Made by a program: the position numbers and the translations under genes. A DNA stretch of 64,000 nt. Source: Campanula takesimana. Its lineage: Eukaryota > Streptophyta > Magnoliopsida > Asterales > Campanulaceae. The notes beneath the pieces were generated by a model. The model saw only the letters and a program-made list of their open reading frames with translations, did no database searches and was not told the origin of the DNA. The stretch covers positions 496,001-560,000 of the forward strand of contig JAOWBW010000250.1 in assembly GCA_026119855.1 (NCBI GenBank). Direction: 5' to 3'. Below, one piece after another: positions 21,693-32,068 of this stretch; positions within the stretch are counted from its first letter, which is position 1, and the number at the start of each line of letters is the position of its first letter.

Positions 21693-22673
21693 ATGGCTTC
21701 AAACGGCAACGACAACGGAACCGTGTCCAACGAAGGACTATTCCGCATGGTGAAAGTATTGAAAGGGCAAATTGATACACTAGCCGAGGATGTTCGCCGC
21801 AAGGATGATTTATGGCGAGCCCGTTACGAGCATGTGAAAACGGCCCACAAGAAAGAAGTTGCTCAACTCGAGGACCAATTGAAGGGGCTCACGAATGAAA
21901 GAAAGGTCCAAGGCATCAATACCGGTTTGGTCAACGCTCTCATGTCCTACATTGACCAAAAGCTTAGTGGGCTAAATTTGCACAAGAGCCCAAGCACCGA
22001 TCTTCATCAAGCTTCTCTCCTCCTAAACACAATGGAGGCTCTTCCCGAAAATTTCAAGATGCCCGATATTGGCAAGTTCAAAGGCACCTCTTGTCCCGAC
22101 GCTCATGTCGACTCCTACATTTGGGCCATGCTACCAAAGAAAGTGTCTCCTCAAATAATGGCGCAATGCTTCCCGCTTACTCTCGAGGGGGTCGCAAAAG
22201 ATTGGTATATGGGTCTTCCATTTTCCACCCGCCTCAATTGGGATGTCGCTATGCTTGCCTTCAAGTCACAATATCAAGGCAACTCCATATTCCGCCCCAC
22301 CAAGAAGGAATTGGAGAGCACCGTGCAAATGGGTAATGAATCATTTGGGGACTTCTATCGCCGTTGGAATGACAAGCTAGCCGAGATGGTTGATAGGCCT
22401 TCCAAGAAGGAACAAATGGACATCTTCTTGAAGTGTTTGAAAATGGACTACCGCGCTCATCTTAGTGGGGCTTTTCACTCCGATTTTTCAAGCATGTATG
22501 ATGCGGGGTTTAGAATTGACAATTTGCTCCGAGAAGTGGCCGAGTCCTCCTATGACACAAGCTTCAACGACAAAGGGTTCCCAATCAATGACATGGAAGA
22601 ATGTAGTGACATGGAAGGCTACAACGACATGGGGGGTGACGACAACAATCTCCGTTTCTCTTTCTCTACCTAG
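21693..22673 (+). CDS. gag: Gag of non-autonomous Tat-related element
   Basis: An intact 326-aa frame from ATG 21693 (the frame is open back to 21648, but MASNGNDN matches the MAS start of the Tat-type gag). Residues about 20-90 form a charged coiled coil (LKGQIDTLAEDVRRKDDLWR, KKEVAQLEDQLKGLTNERK). Residues about 125-290 are the Retrotrans_gag capsid core (LPENFKMPDIGKFKGTSCP, FPLTLEGVAKDWYMGLP, AFKSQYQGN, ESFGDFYRRWNDKL). The C-terminus is acidic and lacks a zinc knuckle, so RNA binding would differ from usual Gags. It is the only full-length uninterrupted Gag in the window, consistent with recent insertion and possibly with selection for a functional protein. Confidence 0.88.
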   Translation: MASNGNDNGTVSNEGLFRMVKVLKGQIDTLAEDVRRKDDLWRARYEHVKTAHKKEVAQLEDQLKGLTNERKVQGINTGLVNALMSYIDQKLSGLNLHKSPSTDLHQASLLLNTMEALPENFKMPDIGKFKGTSCPDAHVDSYIWAMLPKKVSPQIMAQCFPLTLEGVAKDWYMGLPFSTRLNWDVAMLAFKSQYQGNSIFRPTKKELESTVQMGNESFGDFYRRWNDKLAEMVDRPSKKEQMDIFLKCLKMDYRAHLSGAFHSDFSSMYDAGFRIDNLLREVAESSYDTSFNDKGFPINDMEECSDMEGYNDMGGDDNNLRFSFST

Positions 22674-23164
22674 AAATAGGATAAAAAAAAAAAGAGTCAA
22701 AAGTCCTCTAATGTGTGCATTAATGTTTTCTCTCGTCCAATGATAAATTTTGAGTCAATCATTAAATAAAAGTCGTTCTTGTCCTCATACACTCTTCCAA
22801 GTTGTTCAATTAATTCTTGGCAAAATGATGAAAAGATGTCTAAACACGTTTTAGAACAAGGCCATCACTTGAACGCCTAGGGGCTAAACATTGACGCCAA
22901 CATCAACGACGAAGCCAAGACAAACAAGGTGGGGCAACAATCATGAAGAAGTCAAGGAAAGTTTTCAAAGGGGGATTAAAAAAAAAAAAAAAGAAAAAAA
23001 AAAAAAAGAGCTCGCTTGGTTGAAACCATCAAATCAACCTAGGCAAAAGTTAGAGCACAAAAAAAAATCCCCCTCAATCAAAGAAGTTCAGATCAAGATC
23101 ATAATCATCATCCACCAACGAAGGACGAAGCAACAATTCATCACGAAGAATGGAGAATCCACAA

Positions 23165-23210
23165 GAACTACGGTGACCTGAGCCTCTACACTGGAGGAAC
23201 GTAGGCAACC
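23165..23210 (+). other. CTACG..CGTAG stem-loop, copy 1
   Basis: GAACTACGGTGACCTGAG, then CCTCtacactGGAGG, then AACGTAGGCAACC: an outer stem CTACG/CGTAG and an inner CCTC/GAGG stem. Relatives are at 25791 and, in a different LTR, at 32849. The changed inner bases remain paired in the copy at 32849. Confidence 0.6.
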
Positions 23211-25663
23211 TGCGGGTCCGGTCTCATGCAAGAAAGAAGATATGTTTAGCCCTAGCGCGTTATGGTGATTGGCCTTCATCTCGAACTTGTCAAGACATCT
23301 TTGTACGATTCATTTGCCAATGAATTAATCACCAAAACGATTGAACAACTTTCTTAGATTTGGAATCATTTCGCGTTCCTTGTCGAGTCTAGGGACTTCT
23401 ATTCTTTCTGCATACTCCCAATTTCTTGCAATCAAATTGGGGCTTTCCTTCTCTTCTCTCTTAATGACTTACTTGCCTTCGCGAGTCATTCAATTCAATA
23501 AAAAATACATGTCAATACTAGGGACACTTCCCTAGTCAAGTCAATGTCACTCACCTTTAGTAACAAGAGGTCTCCACCGCAAAATCACATGTCTTATCTC
23601 CTCAGCTAGAGTCAATGCACACTTCCTCATCAATTGAGTCAAAAAAAAAAAATGATGAAGACGCAAAAGAGACGCCCGCTAGATTGAAAACCCGAAAGGG
23701 CGGTCTAGGCAAAAAAAAACAGGGTGCGTCATAAAAAATGAGAGAGTGAGAGAGAGAAGGGAAAGAGAAATGGAGATCTCCGGCCTCTAAAGAAGACAAC
23801 TACACGAGCTCTACATTGAATCTCCTCAGCAAGTCAATTCCCCACCGAGTCAACTTTGGGATTGTAAAAAGCTCGACAAGATATGGCACCATCAAAGGTT
23901 GTCTTGGGTTATTGGCATCATTCTCCAATAGTGTGCATTTTTTGGGTTCACGAAGAGAAGGCCCGTGGTAACCAAGACCCATCCGAGAATGAGCCCATCA
24001 TAAAAGGGCACGAGGTTTCACAAATAATCCTTAGCTAGTCAATTGGCTTGGTCAGCAAATAGCAACAACATGTGTCTCAGTTTTCAAGGCTTCTTCAAGT
24101 ATGTGCTTCTAAAGTACGCCGAAAGGCTCCCGAGAAATGGAGTAGCTCTTACCATGTCCTCTCATGTTTGTTCCCTCACATGAGGACGAGTCACTCTTGC
24201 TTTGCTCAACAAATGGTGACGCCCTAGGGGCTATGTGACTCAAGAACAAGGGCTTCTTTTGCTTCATTTAACAATCAATACGCCCTAGGGACTATGCTCA
24301 AGAAAAATGTGTGAGACTATCCTCAAGGTCTCTCAAAAGGGATGTCAAAAAGCCCTCCTGTCACGTGTGCCCGTGCTCGTTCCCCCAATCAAGGATGGAC
24401 CTTTCTCGCAATCAATGATGGAACTCTAGGGGCTACGGTCAAGTCTTAAAGGCTCCCTCGGCAAAGAGCAATTAACTCCCCAGCAGTATCCCCAGCCAAG
24501 TCATGTGCAACATTGGAAGCTTCCTCAATTCGGCACCGAAGGTCTCAACGGGCTTCGCAATCTACAATCTTTTGGGCTACGGCATTACAATAATTCAAGC
24601 AAAGGGCGATATTGGGGCTTCACGACCGACAGTCTTTTGGGCAACAATACTCGAGCAACGCAATTTGGGAGTAGTCTCCATGAAAGGGATCAAGCTTCAA
24701 AGGGTCTCTCAACACTTCAAGTCAAAGGCCTCTTGGTTTTAAATGAAGACTCCGATGTTATGAATGAAGTTGATGATTTTTGTTAGAACTCACAGCGAGA
24801 TTTTGAAGGAAGTCTTAGAGAAAAGGAAAAATATTCAATATGCTAAACTCTAATCAAAACAGGGTTATAGCGGGAAATGCCACGGCCAATCCCAATGTTT
24901 CTGCAATTCAGCACCCCCTTCTCCAAGATCAAAAGCGCAAGGTGCAGCTCAGATAAAGTTGGGCCACAGCACTAGTTGCATCCGAAGATCCGTCATTAGT
25001 TCAACTCAAGAAGAGTCAAGCAAGCATACTCATTTGAGACTTTATCACGCCAAGACCTTATCCTCCGTGACCTCGACGGCACCGCAAGACATTACTGCAT
25101 CCTTTGACATAAGCCCTCAGCCATTTGGGTATCGACCACAATGAGACCATTCATCTCCCCAGTAAGAGCAAGAAGGAGATCTCTATCAAGAATTCTACCA
25201 AACGGTACATCCGCTCTCAATGCCGAGCCAATCACGAGATAATTTGGGGCTTTACAATGAAAGGTCTTCACATCCCGCCATCTACAAGACCACGACACTT
25301 GGGGCTTTGAAATCTCTCGAAGCTTGGCATTAACGACCTCCTCTTGGGGCTTGCTCACTACAACAACAAAGGGCGATTTACTCGAATGGGCCAAAAGCTG
25401 ATTTATCTTGGAGCTATGCAAGTCCCTCAAAATTTGGCATCAAAGGCATTCTAGGGGCTTTACAATCAGCAACCCCTCATCTCGGCATCAAAAGCCTTTT
25501 GAAGCCCCATAATCGACAAATCTCTTGGGGCTAGACATCAATCTTCGTTGGGCACACCGGCGACAACAGAATTCAAGCGAGGCAATTCGGACTTCGACTG
25601 AACATGACTTGATCTTAGGTTGGCTTCACAAGCACACAATGGTTAAAATGGTTCACCCACGAA

Positions 25664-25696
<33 letters not shown>

Positions 25697-25790
25697 TTTT
25701 TCTTTTTTCTTTTTCTCCTTCTATGTGCAAAAGTATGTGCTTTGCTTTGCTTTGCTCCTAGCTTCTCCTCCAGCATTCTCCATCATCCTT

Positions 25791-25834
25791 GAACTACGCT
25801 GGTCTGATTCTCTTAAAGGGATACGTAGGCAGCC
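25791..25834 (+). other. CTACG..CGTAG stem-loop, copy 2
   Basis: GAACTACGCTGGTCTGATTC, a short loop region, then GGGATACGTAGGCAGCC. The outer stem CTACG/CGTAG and the flank GGCA are conserved with 23165 and 32849. Confidence 0.6.
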
Positions 25835-26291
25835 TTTTGGCACGACCAACCCATCATCCAGAGTACCATCTCGCCAACCCAACATCAAGGGCATTCTCTC
25901 ATCAACATCCAAAGAATGGACATTCTCCATCAAAGCATCCTCCGCGGACATCAGAAATCCATCTCCACTCAAGCGGCAATGGTAAGTGAAGGTATGAATA
26001 CATCCAAAGCTTTCCTCAAAATCACACCGCACACAAGATCACTCTCTACATTCTTACTTCTCTCTCATTGCAAGGGTGTTCCAAAATCCCATCACACCAA
26101 GAGAACAATTTCTCTCTCTTCATTTCACACTTCATGCATCTTCTTGCAAGAACACATATACCTGTCAAGCACACACATAACAGGTACCACCACGAAGTCA
26201 ACAGCATCCGCTACTCAAGGCACTTCATCCCCACCAGAAAGTGGTCAACCGTGCCCACACCCCACAAGGTCAACAACATAAGCAGATGCGG

Positions 26292-26663
26292 CTCCAAGTC
26301 GGCAACTCGGTCCATATCGAGACAAGCTCCCATGAGCTCCAAGTCGGCAACTCGGTCCATATCGAGACAAGCTCCCATGAGCTCCAAGTCGGAAACTCGG
26401 TCCATATCGAGACAAGCTCCCATGAGCTCCAAGTCGGCAACTCGATCCATATCGAGACAAGCTCCCATGAGCTCCAAGTCGGCAACTCGGTCCATATCGA
26501 GACAAGCTCCCATGAGCTCCAAGTCGGCAACTCGGTCCATATCGATACAAGCTCTCATGAGGTCCAAGTCGGCAACTCGGTCCATATCTAGCCAAGCTCC
26601 CATGAGCTCCAAGTCGGCAACTCGGTCCATATCGAGACAAGCTCCCATGAGCTCCAATACAAC
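26292..26663. repeat. 45-bp tandem repeat, eight copies plus partial
   Basis: Units of 45 bp starting at 26292, 26337, 26382, 26427, 26472, 26517, 26562 and 26607, with a partial unit at 26652. Each has CTCCAAGTCGGCAACTCGG and ATATCGAGACAAGCTCCCAT. Because 45 is divisible by 3 and the unit has no stop in several frames, 15-residue periodic ORFs appear on both strands. It lies about 180 bp before the PPT of the gag-only element. A copy-number-variable minisatellite is more likely than a protein. Confidence 0.95.
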
Positions 26664-26828
26664 ACTCCAGCAAAAGTCGCTCATGCAGGGAGTGCACCCC
26701 TATCTCTAGCAATTTCAAATTACTGCTTTCATCGACTCTTTGCTTTCTTTTCTTTCTTTTTCTTTGTCGATGTCCTCGGCGGGTGTTTTTATTTTCGTCG
26801 ACGCGTTTTGCTTTGCAATCCACGTCGC

Positions 26829-26838
26829 CGAGGGGCTC
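26829..26838 (+). other. PPT of gag-only element
   Basis: CGAGGGGCTC lies immediately before the 3' LTR start TGTAGACACC. The core GGGGCT also recurs through the preceding internal region. Confidence 0.65.
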
Positions 26839-28136
26839 TGTAGACACCCCGCCTTGGACCTCTCACCCCGATTGCATACAAAGTATTTTTATTTAACTTA
26901 TTTTGTTGATTTCTGTTACTTCGGTTAAGTTCCTAACTGATTCCATTAGTTTTGGACTAAACTGCATAACAGAGTTAACTTTTAGGGTCATTCTGTCATT
27001 CTGTCATTTTTCACCCGCGGGCGCTTCCGGCACTGCCAGTGAGCCGCGCGCGCGTCCCGCCCCAAAAGCCGGACCCGCGTGCTTCCCACTTTGGCAGTAA
27101 CGGATTGCACCTTATTTCCCTCCATTTTCTTAATTACAAACATCTTTTCTTAATCACAAAAACCATCTTTTTACATCCCCATTCATCCCCCCTTTTCTCA
27201 TTAACTCCCAATCCCAAATTCTAAGCCTTTTCCCAAAAACTAATATTTCTTTCATTTATTATTTGATTTCTTTTATTTCTTTTATTTTTCTTTTATTCAT
27301 TTATCTTATTTGTGATTGGCCCATTCCATTTCACATGGATGACCAATTTCCCTCCATCATTTCCCTCTCTTTTTTACCTATAAAAACCATCATCTTCTAC
27401 CTTGGAAAGGGACTTCTTTTTGGGACTCCAACCTTGATTCACCAACTACATTATACACAAATTCTCCCAACAAGAGTTCTTAGTAACAAGACTCTACACA
27501 AATTGTTCTACAACAATTTCATTACAACAACAACACTTTCAAGTCAAGGTTCCAAGTCCTCTTTCTCAAGGTACAACTCCATTTTCTTCCTTTGTTTTCT
27601 TCTTCTTGATGTATGCAATCCCCATTAATGGGACATGACCAACATGACTACTTCACACATTGAAGTTTGTTAAGGTTATCTCCCTACATTTTAATCTTAA
27701 CTTTAATTCACCATGTTAATTTCTCTTCATCTCTTAATGTAATTCTTTAACATTACTTGTTACATGTAATCTTTATCATTAAATAAATAAAACAATTCTA
27801 TTTTATTTCCCCTTTATTTCCCCTTTTCTTCTCATCACAATTGTTAGCACATTTCTATTTAATTAATTGAAGGACATGTAAATATTAGAACACCAATAGT
27901 AGCAAGACCCGCGTAAGCGGGGCGGAGTGGGTGTTTAAGTACTTCCCACTCCGTCACCTAACCCCCGAACCCTTCTTTCCCGAATCTCTGGTTTTGTACA
28001 TAAATTAGGCTATTTCTAGGTTTTTCTTATGTTCCTTTAAAAACATAGGTGGCGACTCTAAACAATCTAAAACAAGTTAGACATCCTAAGATAATTCACC
28101 GCTCTAGCCAAGCCGTGGTTTCCCGGAGTATCTACA
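26839..28136 (+). repeat. 3' LTR of gag-only element
   Basis: 1298 bp, partner of 19165-20450, with a 12-bp duplication (TTTATTTCCCCT) at about 27808 that accounts for most of the length difference. It is followed by TSD GAAAC. Confidence 0.95.
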
Positions 28137-29412
28137 GAAACCAATGGTAGAAGCCTTACAATGAACTTGGTCGTGTGCCATTATAATCCCTACCACTGCC
28201 CGAATTTACAACAAGTACCAGCTAGACTTCCAAACGAGCATAGTAATGAATACTTGCTTAAACAGCAACCGGGGGCAATGATTCCAAAGTAGGGAATCAA
28301 GCCAAACACCTCACAAAGATGAACCAATCCAACACAAATCAAAAGATGTTCAACAATACCCCCATGTAACACTTATTCATATTCCATAACACATTTGTTC
28401 ACAAAGGAACCAATTTCAAACACTAGGGTGTTCCACAACAACCCTCTAGGTACTCTAGGATATCACCTAAGACCTAGACCAAGCTTGAACTTTAAATCAC
28501 TTGAAATGGAACAACTCCATTTTTTGGCAACCCTGGGCGGTCGCCCACACCAGCCTGTGCGGCCGCCCAAAACACTCTGCCCCAAGACAAAAATCTTCCA
28601 GATAAGTGTACGTCCGCACGCCCTATTTGGGCGGCCGCCCAACACACCCGCCAGGCCCAAAACTTGCTAATTTTACTCCCTTCGTTTCACCGTCCCAAAA
28701 GTATAGTACTTACATTACTAAAACGTTGTAACACAACTTGGCTACACAACTTAACCTTTCAACCCATCAAAACCAACTATACCAAATGCTCACTTTGTCC
28801 CAAAATTACAAGTATCACAAATATCATTCAAATCACAAAATTAACAAGTACAAGTATCAAGTATAACATATATGACCATTTTAATATTTAAAGGGGAATT
28901 AGTAACTTACCTATTTCCGGAAAAAAGTATCGCTGAAATAAGTTTTGTTCGGGTAGAAATGACCTATTCAACGCCCTGATCATTTTTATATAATTAGTTT
29001 TTAAAACGGATAAGTAACTAAAAAGAATTAAATCGAAATAGGTTGAACTTACCTTTTCTTTCTTAACCCTAAGGAAAGAACGAGAAATGTTCTGGGAAAA
29101 TGAACACAGAGGGATAGAAGAAAAAGCATGTTATAAGAAGATTTTTACCCAAAATTATGTTTTGGTCACTCAAGTTCCATTTTTTAACACTTAAGCCCCT
29201 AAACTTATATTTTCACAAAGGACCCAAAAGTTTCAACTTAATCATTTAACTTCCTTAACCATTATTACTACTAACTAAGTAAATAGCACATTTAATCATA
29301 CAATATGTGCAAGTCATAAAATATGATCCAACACATAAAATGCACACATAATGTCAAATTAAAATTCCCAAAAATTTAAAATAAATAGGAACGGGTTTTT
29401 GGGGTCGTTACA
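28137..29412 (-). mobile_element. Chromovirus (Tekay-like) solo LTR, right part
   Basis: After the duplicated GAAAC the LTR resumes and ends GGGTCGTTACA at 29412. On the minus strand this is the LTR start TGTAACGACCC. GC words GGGCGGTCGCCC, GCGGCCGCCC and GGGCGGCCGCCC lie at 28538-28641, at the position where related LTRs carry other words. Splice-donor-like GGTAAGT occurs on the minus strand at about 29052 and again near 28907. The flank TTGCA (29413-29417) matches 18581-18585. Confidence 0.82.
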
Positions 29413-30609
29413 TTGCAAGTCAAAGAAGAGATTGAAAAGTTGCTCCGGGTCGGCTTTATAAGGGTGATAGAGTACCCCTCGTGGCTCTCCAACATAGTAA
29501 CAGTCACAAAGCCCAACGGAAAGATCCGATGCTGTGTCGACTTTAGGGATCTCAACAAGGCGATTCCCAAAGATGATTTCCCCCTCCCGAACATCGACAT
29601 GCTTGTAGATACAACCTCTAGTTTTGAGGTCAAATCTTTTATGGATTGTTTTGCCGGGTATAACCAGATTAAGATGGCTGAGGAGGACCAGGAAAAGACT
29701 GCCTTCACCACCCCATGGGGGACCTTTTGCTACACCGTGATGCCTTTTGGGTTACGAAAAGCTGGGGCTACCTACCAAAGGGCCGCAACCGCACTCTTCC
29801 ATGATATGATCCATAAGGAGATAGAGGTGTATGTCGATGACATGATTGAGCATTCCAAGGGCACCGACGGGCAACATTTGATAGACTTGAGAAAGTTATT
29901 TTATAGGCTTAGGAAGCACTCCATGAGGCTCAATCCGGCCAAGTGCACTTTTGGGGTTTCTCGTGGCAAGGTTTTTGGTTACATGGTCACTGAACGAGGC
30001 ATCGAAGTTGATCCCCAAAAGGTTAAGGCAATTGTGGAAATGAAGCCACCTCGCACCCAAACAGAGGTAAAGACCTTTATGGGAAGGTTGCAATACATTA
30101 GCCGCTTCATAAACCAGCTTACTCCCACATGTGAGCCCATCTTCAAATTGCTAAAGAAGAATGCCAAGGTTGAATGGAATGAGGAATGGCAAAGAGCCTT
30201 TGAAAAGATTAAGGCCTATCTCATCCACCCACCAATCCTATGCCCCCCGCACAAGGACAAGCCACTCTTGCTCTACCTAAAAGTGACTGACACGTCGATA
30301 GGAGCAATGTTGGCCCAAGAGAAGAAGGATTCAAAGGTAGAGAATGCCATCTACTTTGTGAGACGTAAGCAACAAGGGAGCGAGCTCAACTACTCCCTAA
30401 TTGAAAAGACTTGTGCCGGATTGGTATGGGTCGTAAGAAAGTTGAAGCATTACATGCATGCCCACCTGATACAGCTTATCTCCAAGATAGACCCCATCAA
30501 GTGCTTGTTGGAAAAGCCATCTTTGTCCATGAGACTTGCCTATCAGTTAAGTGTCAAGGAAGGCGGTCAAAGGAAGGGTCTTAGCGGAACATTTGGTGGA
30601 CTTCCCTAG
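29413..30609 (+). pseudogene. pol: Tat-type reverse transcriptase and RNase H
   Basis: Continuation of the RT frame from 18585, nearly 400 aa. Motifs in order: LLRVGFIRVIEYPSWLSN, NGKIRCCVDFRDLNKA, DCFAGYNQI, TPWGTFCYTVMPFGLRKAGA, and the catalytic EVYVDDMIEHSK with an intact YVDD. Connection sequence KTFMGRLQYISRFI and the Ty3-type RNase H start (LLLYLKVTDTSIGAML) follow; the RNase H region is degraded after SELNYSLIEKTCAGLV. It loses frame at about 30545. It copies element RNA into DNA inside the particle; this copy is inactive because the ORF is split and shifted. Confidence 0.92.
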
Positions 30610-31110
30610 TAATGAGGAAAAAGAGCCCGAGCCGAAATTCCCTGATGAAGGGATTTTTGCCCTCGAAGGAGAAAATAGGTGGCAATTGTTCTTCGATGGT
30701 GATGCCAATAAAAGAGGAAATGGCATTGGATTGCTCTTGGTTGACCCAAAAGATGAGCGCACCCCCATCGCCATCAAGTCGGACTTTGATGTGATCAATA
30801 ATGCTGCGGAATATGAGGCATGCACAGCCGGTTTGGAAGCGGCCCTTGAAAGGAAAATGAAAGAATTGGAGGTATACAGAGATTCGGCTTTGATCATCAA
30901 CTAAGTCTCCAACAAGTGGAAAACACTGGACCCTAGTTTGTAAAAATATCATGCCTATATGGAAGAGCTCATGGCGCAATTCAAAGAAGTCAGCTTCCAC
31001 TACTTACCGAGGGATCGGAACCATTTTTCCGATGCCTTAGTTACTTTGTCTTCATTGGTAGAAATCCCCAAGGGAAAGTCGATAAACCTTTTCAAGTTGG
31101 GAGGAAAGAA
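30551..31110 (+). pseudogene. Second, archaeal-type RNase H of the Tat-type element
   Basis: The frame from about 30551 reads WQLFFDGDANKRGNGIGLLL, NAAEYEACTAGLEAALER and VYRDSALIIN, then after two in-frame stops (30902-30904 and about 30941) HYLPRDRNHFSDALVTLSS. The DG, AEYEA, RDS and SDAL positions supply the D-E-D-D catalytic residues. A second RNase H downstream of the normal one is a Tat-clade hallmark. The stops show it is dead. Confidence 0.85.
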
Positions 31111-32068
31111 AATCCGGCATACTGTTATGAGATTGAGGCAACCCCAGAAAAGGTGGAGGAGCCATGGTACAACCAGATTTACCGATTACTCAAGGAAGGG
31201 GAAGCTCCCTTCATGAATGAAATGGGAGAATATGTGGATGGGATAAAAGCTAAAAGCATGGTGGCACTCAAATGGCTAGCATCCCACTATGTCATCTTGG
31301 AGGATATCTTGTACAAAAAGCGCCATCAGGGCCTTCTCCTTAGGTGTATAAGCATTGAAAAGGCGAAAGAACTCATGCAAGAGGTTCATGGTGGAGTGTG
31401 TAGCCCTTATATTAATGCAAGGGCATTAATGCAAGTCATCCTACGGATGGGATACTTTTGGATCTCAATGGAGACCGATTGTATACAATTTGTGAAGAGG
31501 TGTGATAAGTGTCAGCGGTTCTCTAACCTCAACCACCTACCACCTCACCATCTTTACTGTATGACCACACTATGGCCCTTCTCAACATGGGGCATTGACT
31601 TTATTGGGAAAATTTCCCCGCTTGGGAGCAATGGCCATGAGTTTGTTTTTGTAGCCGTGGATTACTTCACAAAGTGGGTAGAGGCTAAATCCTACAGGGT
31701 CCTCACTTCCAAGAAGGTTGCGGGGTTTATAAAGGAAAACATCATGTGCCGGTATGGGTTCCCAAACGAGGTCATCACCGACAATGGCTCGCACTTCGAA
31801 GGTGAATGTGATCAATTATTAGGAGAGTTCCGAGTCACTCGCCACAAATCCTCCCCATATAGGCCTCAGACCAATGGTGCAGTGGAGGCCGCCAACAAAA
31901 CGCTCGAAATGATTATTAAGAAAATGGCAACACGGGGGAGAGATTGGCCCAAAAAGCTACATCTAGCATTGTGGGGCTACCGGACCTCGGTTAGATTCGC
32001 CACTGGGGAAAACCCTTTTGCTTTGACTTATGGAAAAGAGGCCATGCTCCCAGCTGAGTTGGAGGTAC
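31111..32068 (+). pseudogene. int: Tat-type integrase, truncated
   Basis: The frame from about 31120 (first Met 31153) runs 300 aa to the breakpoint. The HHCC finger is partly kept (QEVHGGVCSPYINAR, CDKCQ); the second His position is Tyr, a damaging change. The catalytic D,D-35-E triad is visible: STWGIDFIGKI, EVITDNGSHFEG, NGAVEAANKTLE. The C-terminus continues to MLPAELEV and is then replaced at 32069 by the next LTR, so the normal C-terminal domain, PPT and 3' LTR are absent. Confidence 0.9.

Larger units (their letters stand above)
22674..26291 (+). other. Non-coding internal region of gag-only element
   Basis: 3.6 kb after gag where pol would be expected; no pol motif in any frame. Visible structure: two copies of a CTACG..CGTAG hairpin (23165-23210 and 25791-25834), A-rich tracts (about 22980-23006 and 25669-25694), and a degenerate repeat in which TTGGGGCTTTACAAT- and GGCATCAAAGGC-like phrases recur every 50-200 bp from about 24220 to 25540. 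ORFs here are short and overlap on both strands. Confidence 0.6.
19165..28136 (+). mobile_element. Complete gag-only LTR element (TR-GAG type, Tat-related)
   Basis: 8972 bp with 5' LTR 19165-20450, PBS, a single gag ORF, about 4.1 kb of non-coding DNA, PPT and 3' LTR 26839-28136, flanked by TSD GAAAC (19160-19164 and 28137-28141). The LTRs differ by about ten substitutions that I could spot and a 12-bp duplication in the 3' LTR, so it is the youngest large insertion here. It has no protease, RT, RNase H or integrase. The tRNA-Arg PBS, the U5 module and the Gag type link it to Tat-clade elements, which would have to supply enzymes in trans. Confidence 0.93.
10688..32068 (+). mobile_element. 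Tat-clade (Ogre/Retand-type) Ty3/gypsy element, interrupted and 3'-truncated
   Basis: Order on the plus strand: LTR, tRNA-Arg PBS, 1.7-kb leader, gag, protease/G-patch region, linker, RT with the main RNase H, a second archaeal-type RNase H, integrase. The dual RNase H, the G-patch after protease and the tRNA-Arg PBS together are hallmarks of Tat-clade elements. It is split in RT (18586-29412) by a chromovirus solo LTR that itself holds a gag-only element. The element is cut off inside integrase at 32068, and no 3' LTR follows. At least six frameshifts and several stops make it inactive. Confidence 0.88.

Noticed and set aside
24503..25430. Several 60-112-aa ORFs on both strands
   Set aside because: They overlap each other and lie in degenerate GGGGCT repeats; no motif.
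26068..26847. Periodic ORFs on both strands (15-residue repeats)
   Set aside because: They arise from the stop-free 45-bp tandem repeat in several frames at once; no start context, domain or conservation.
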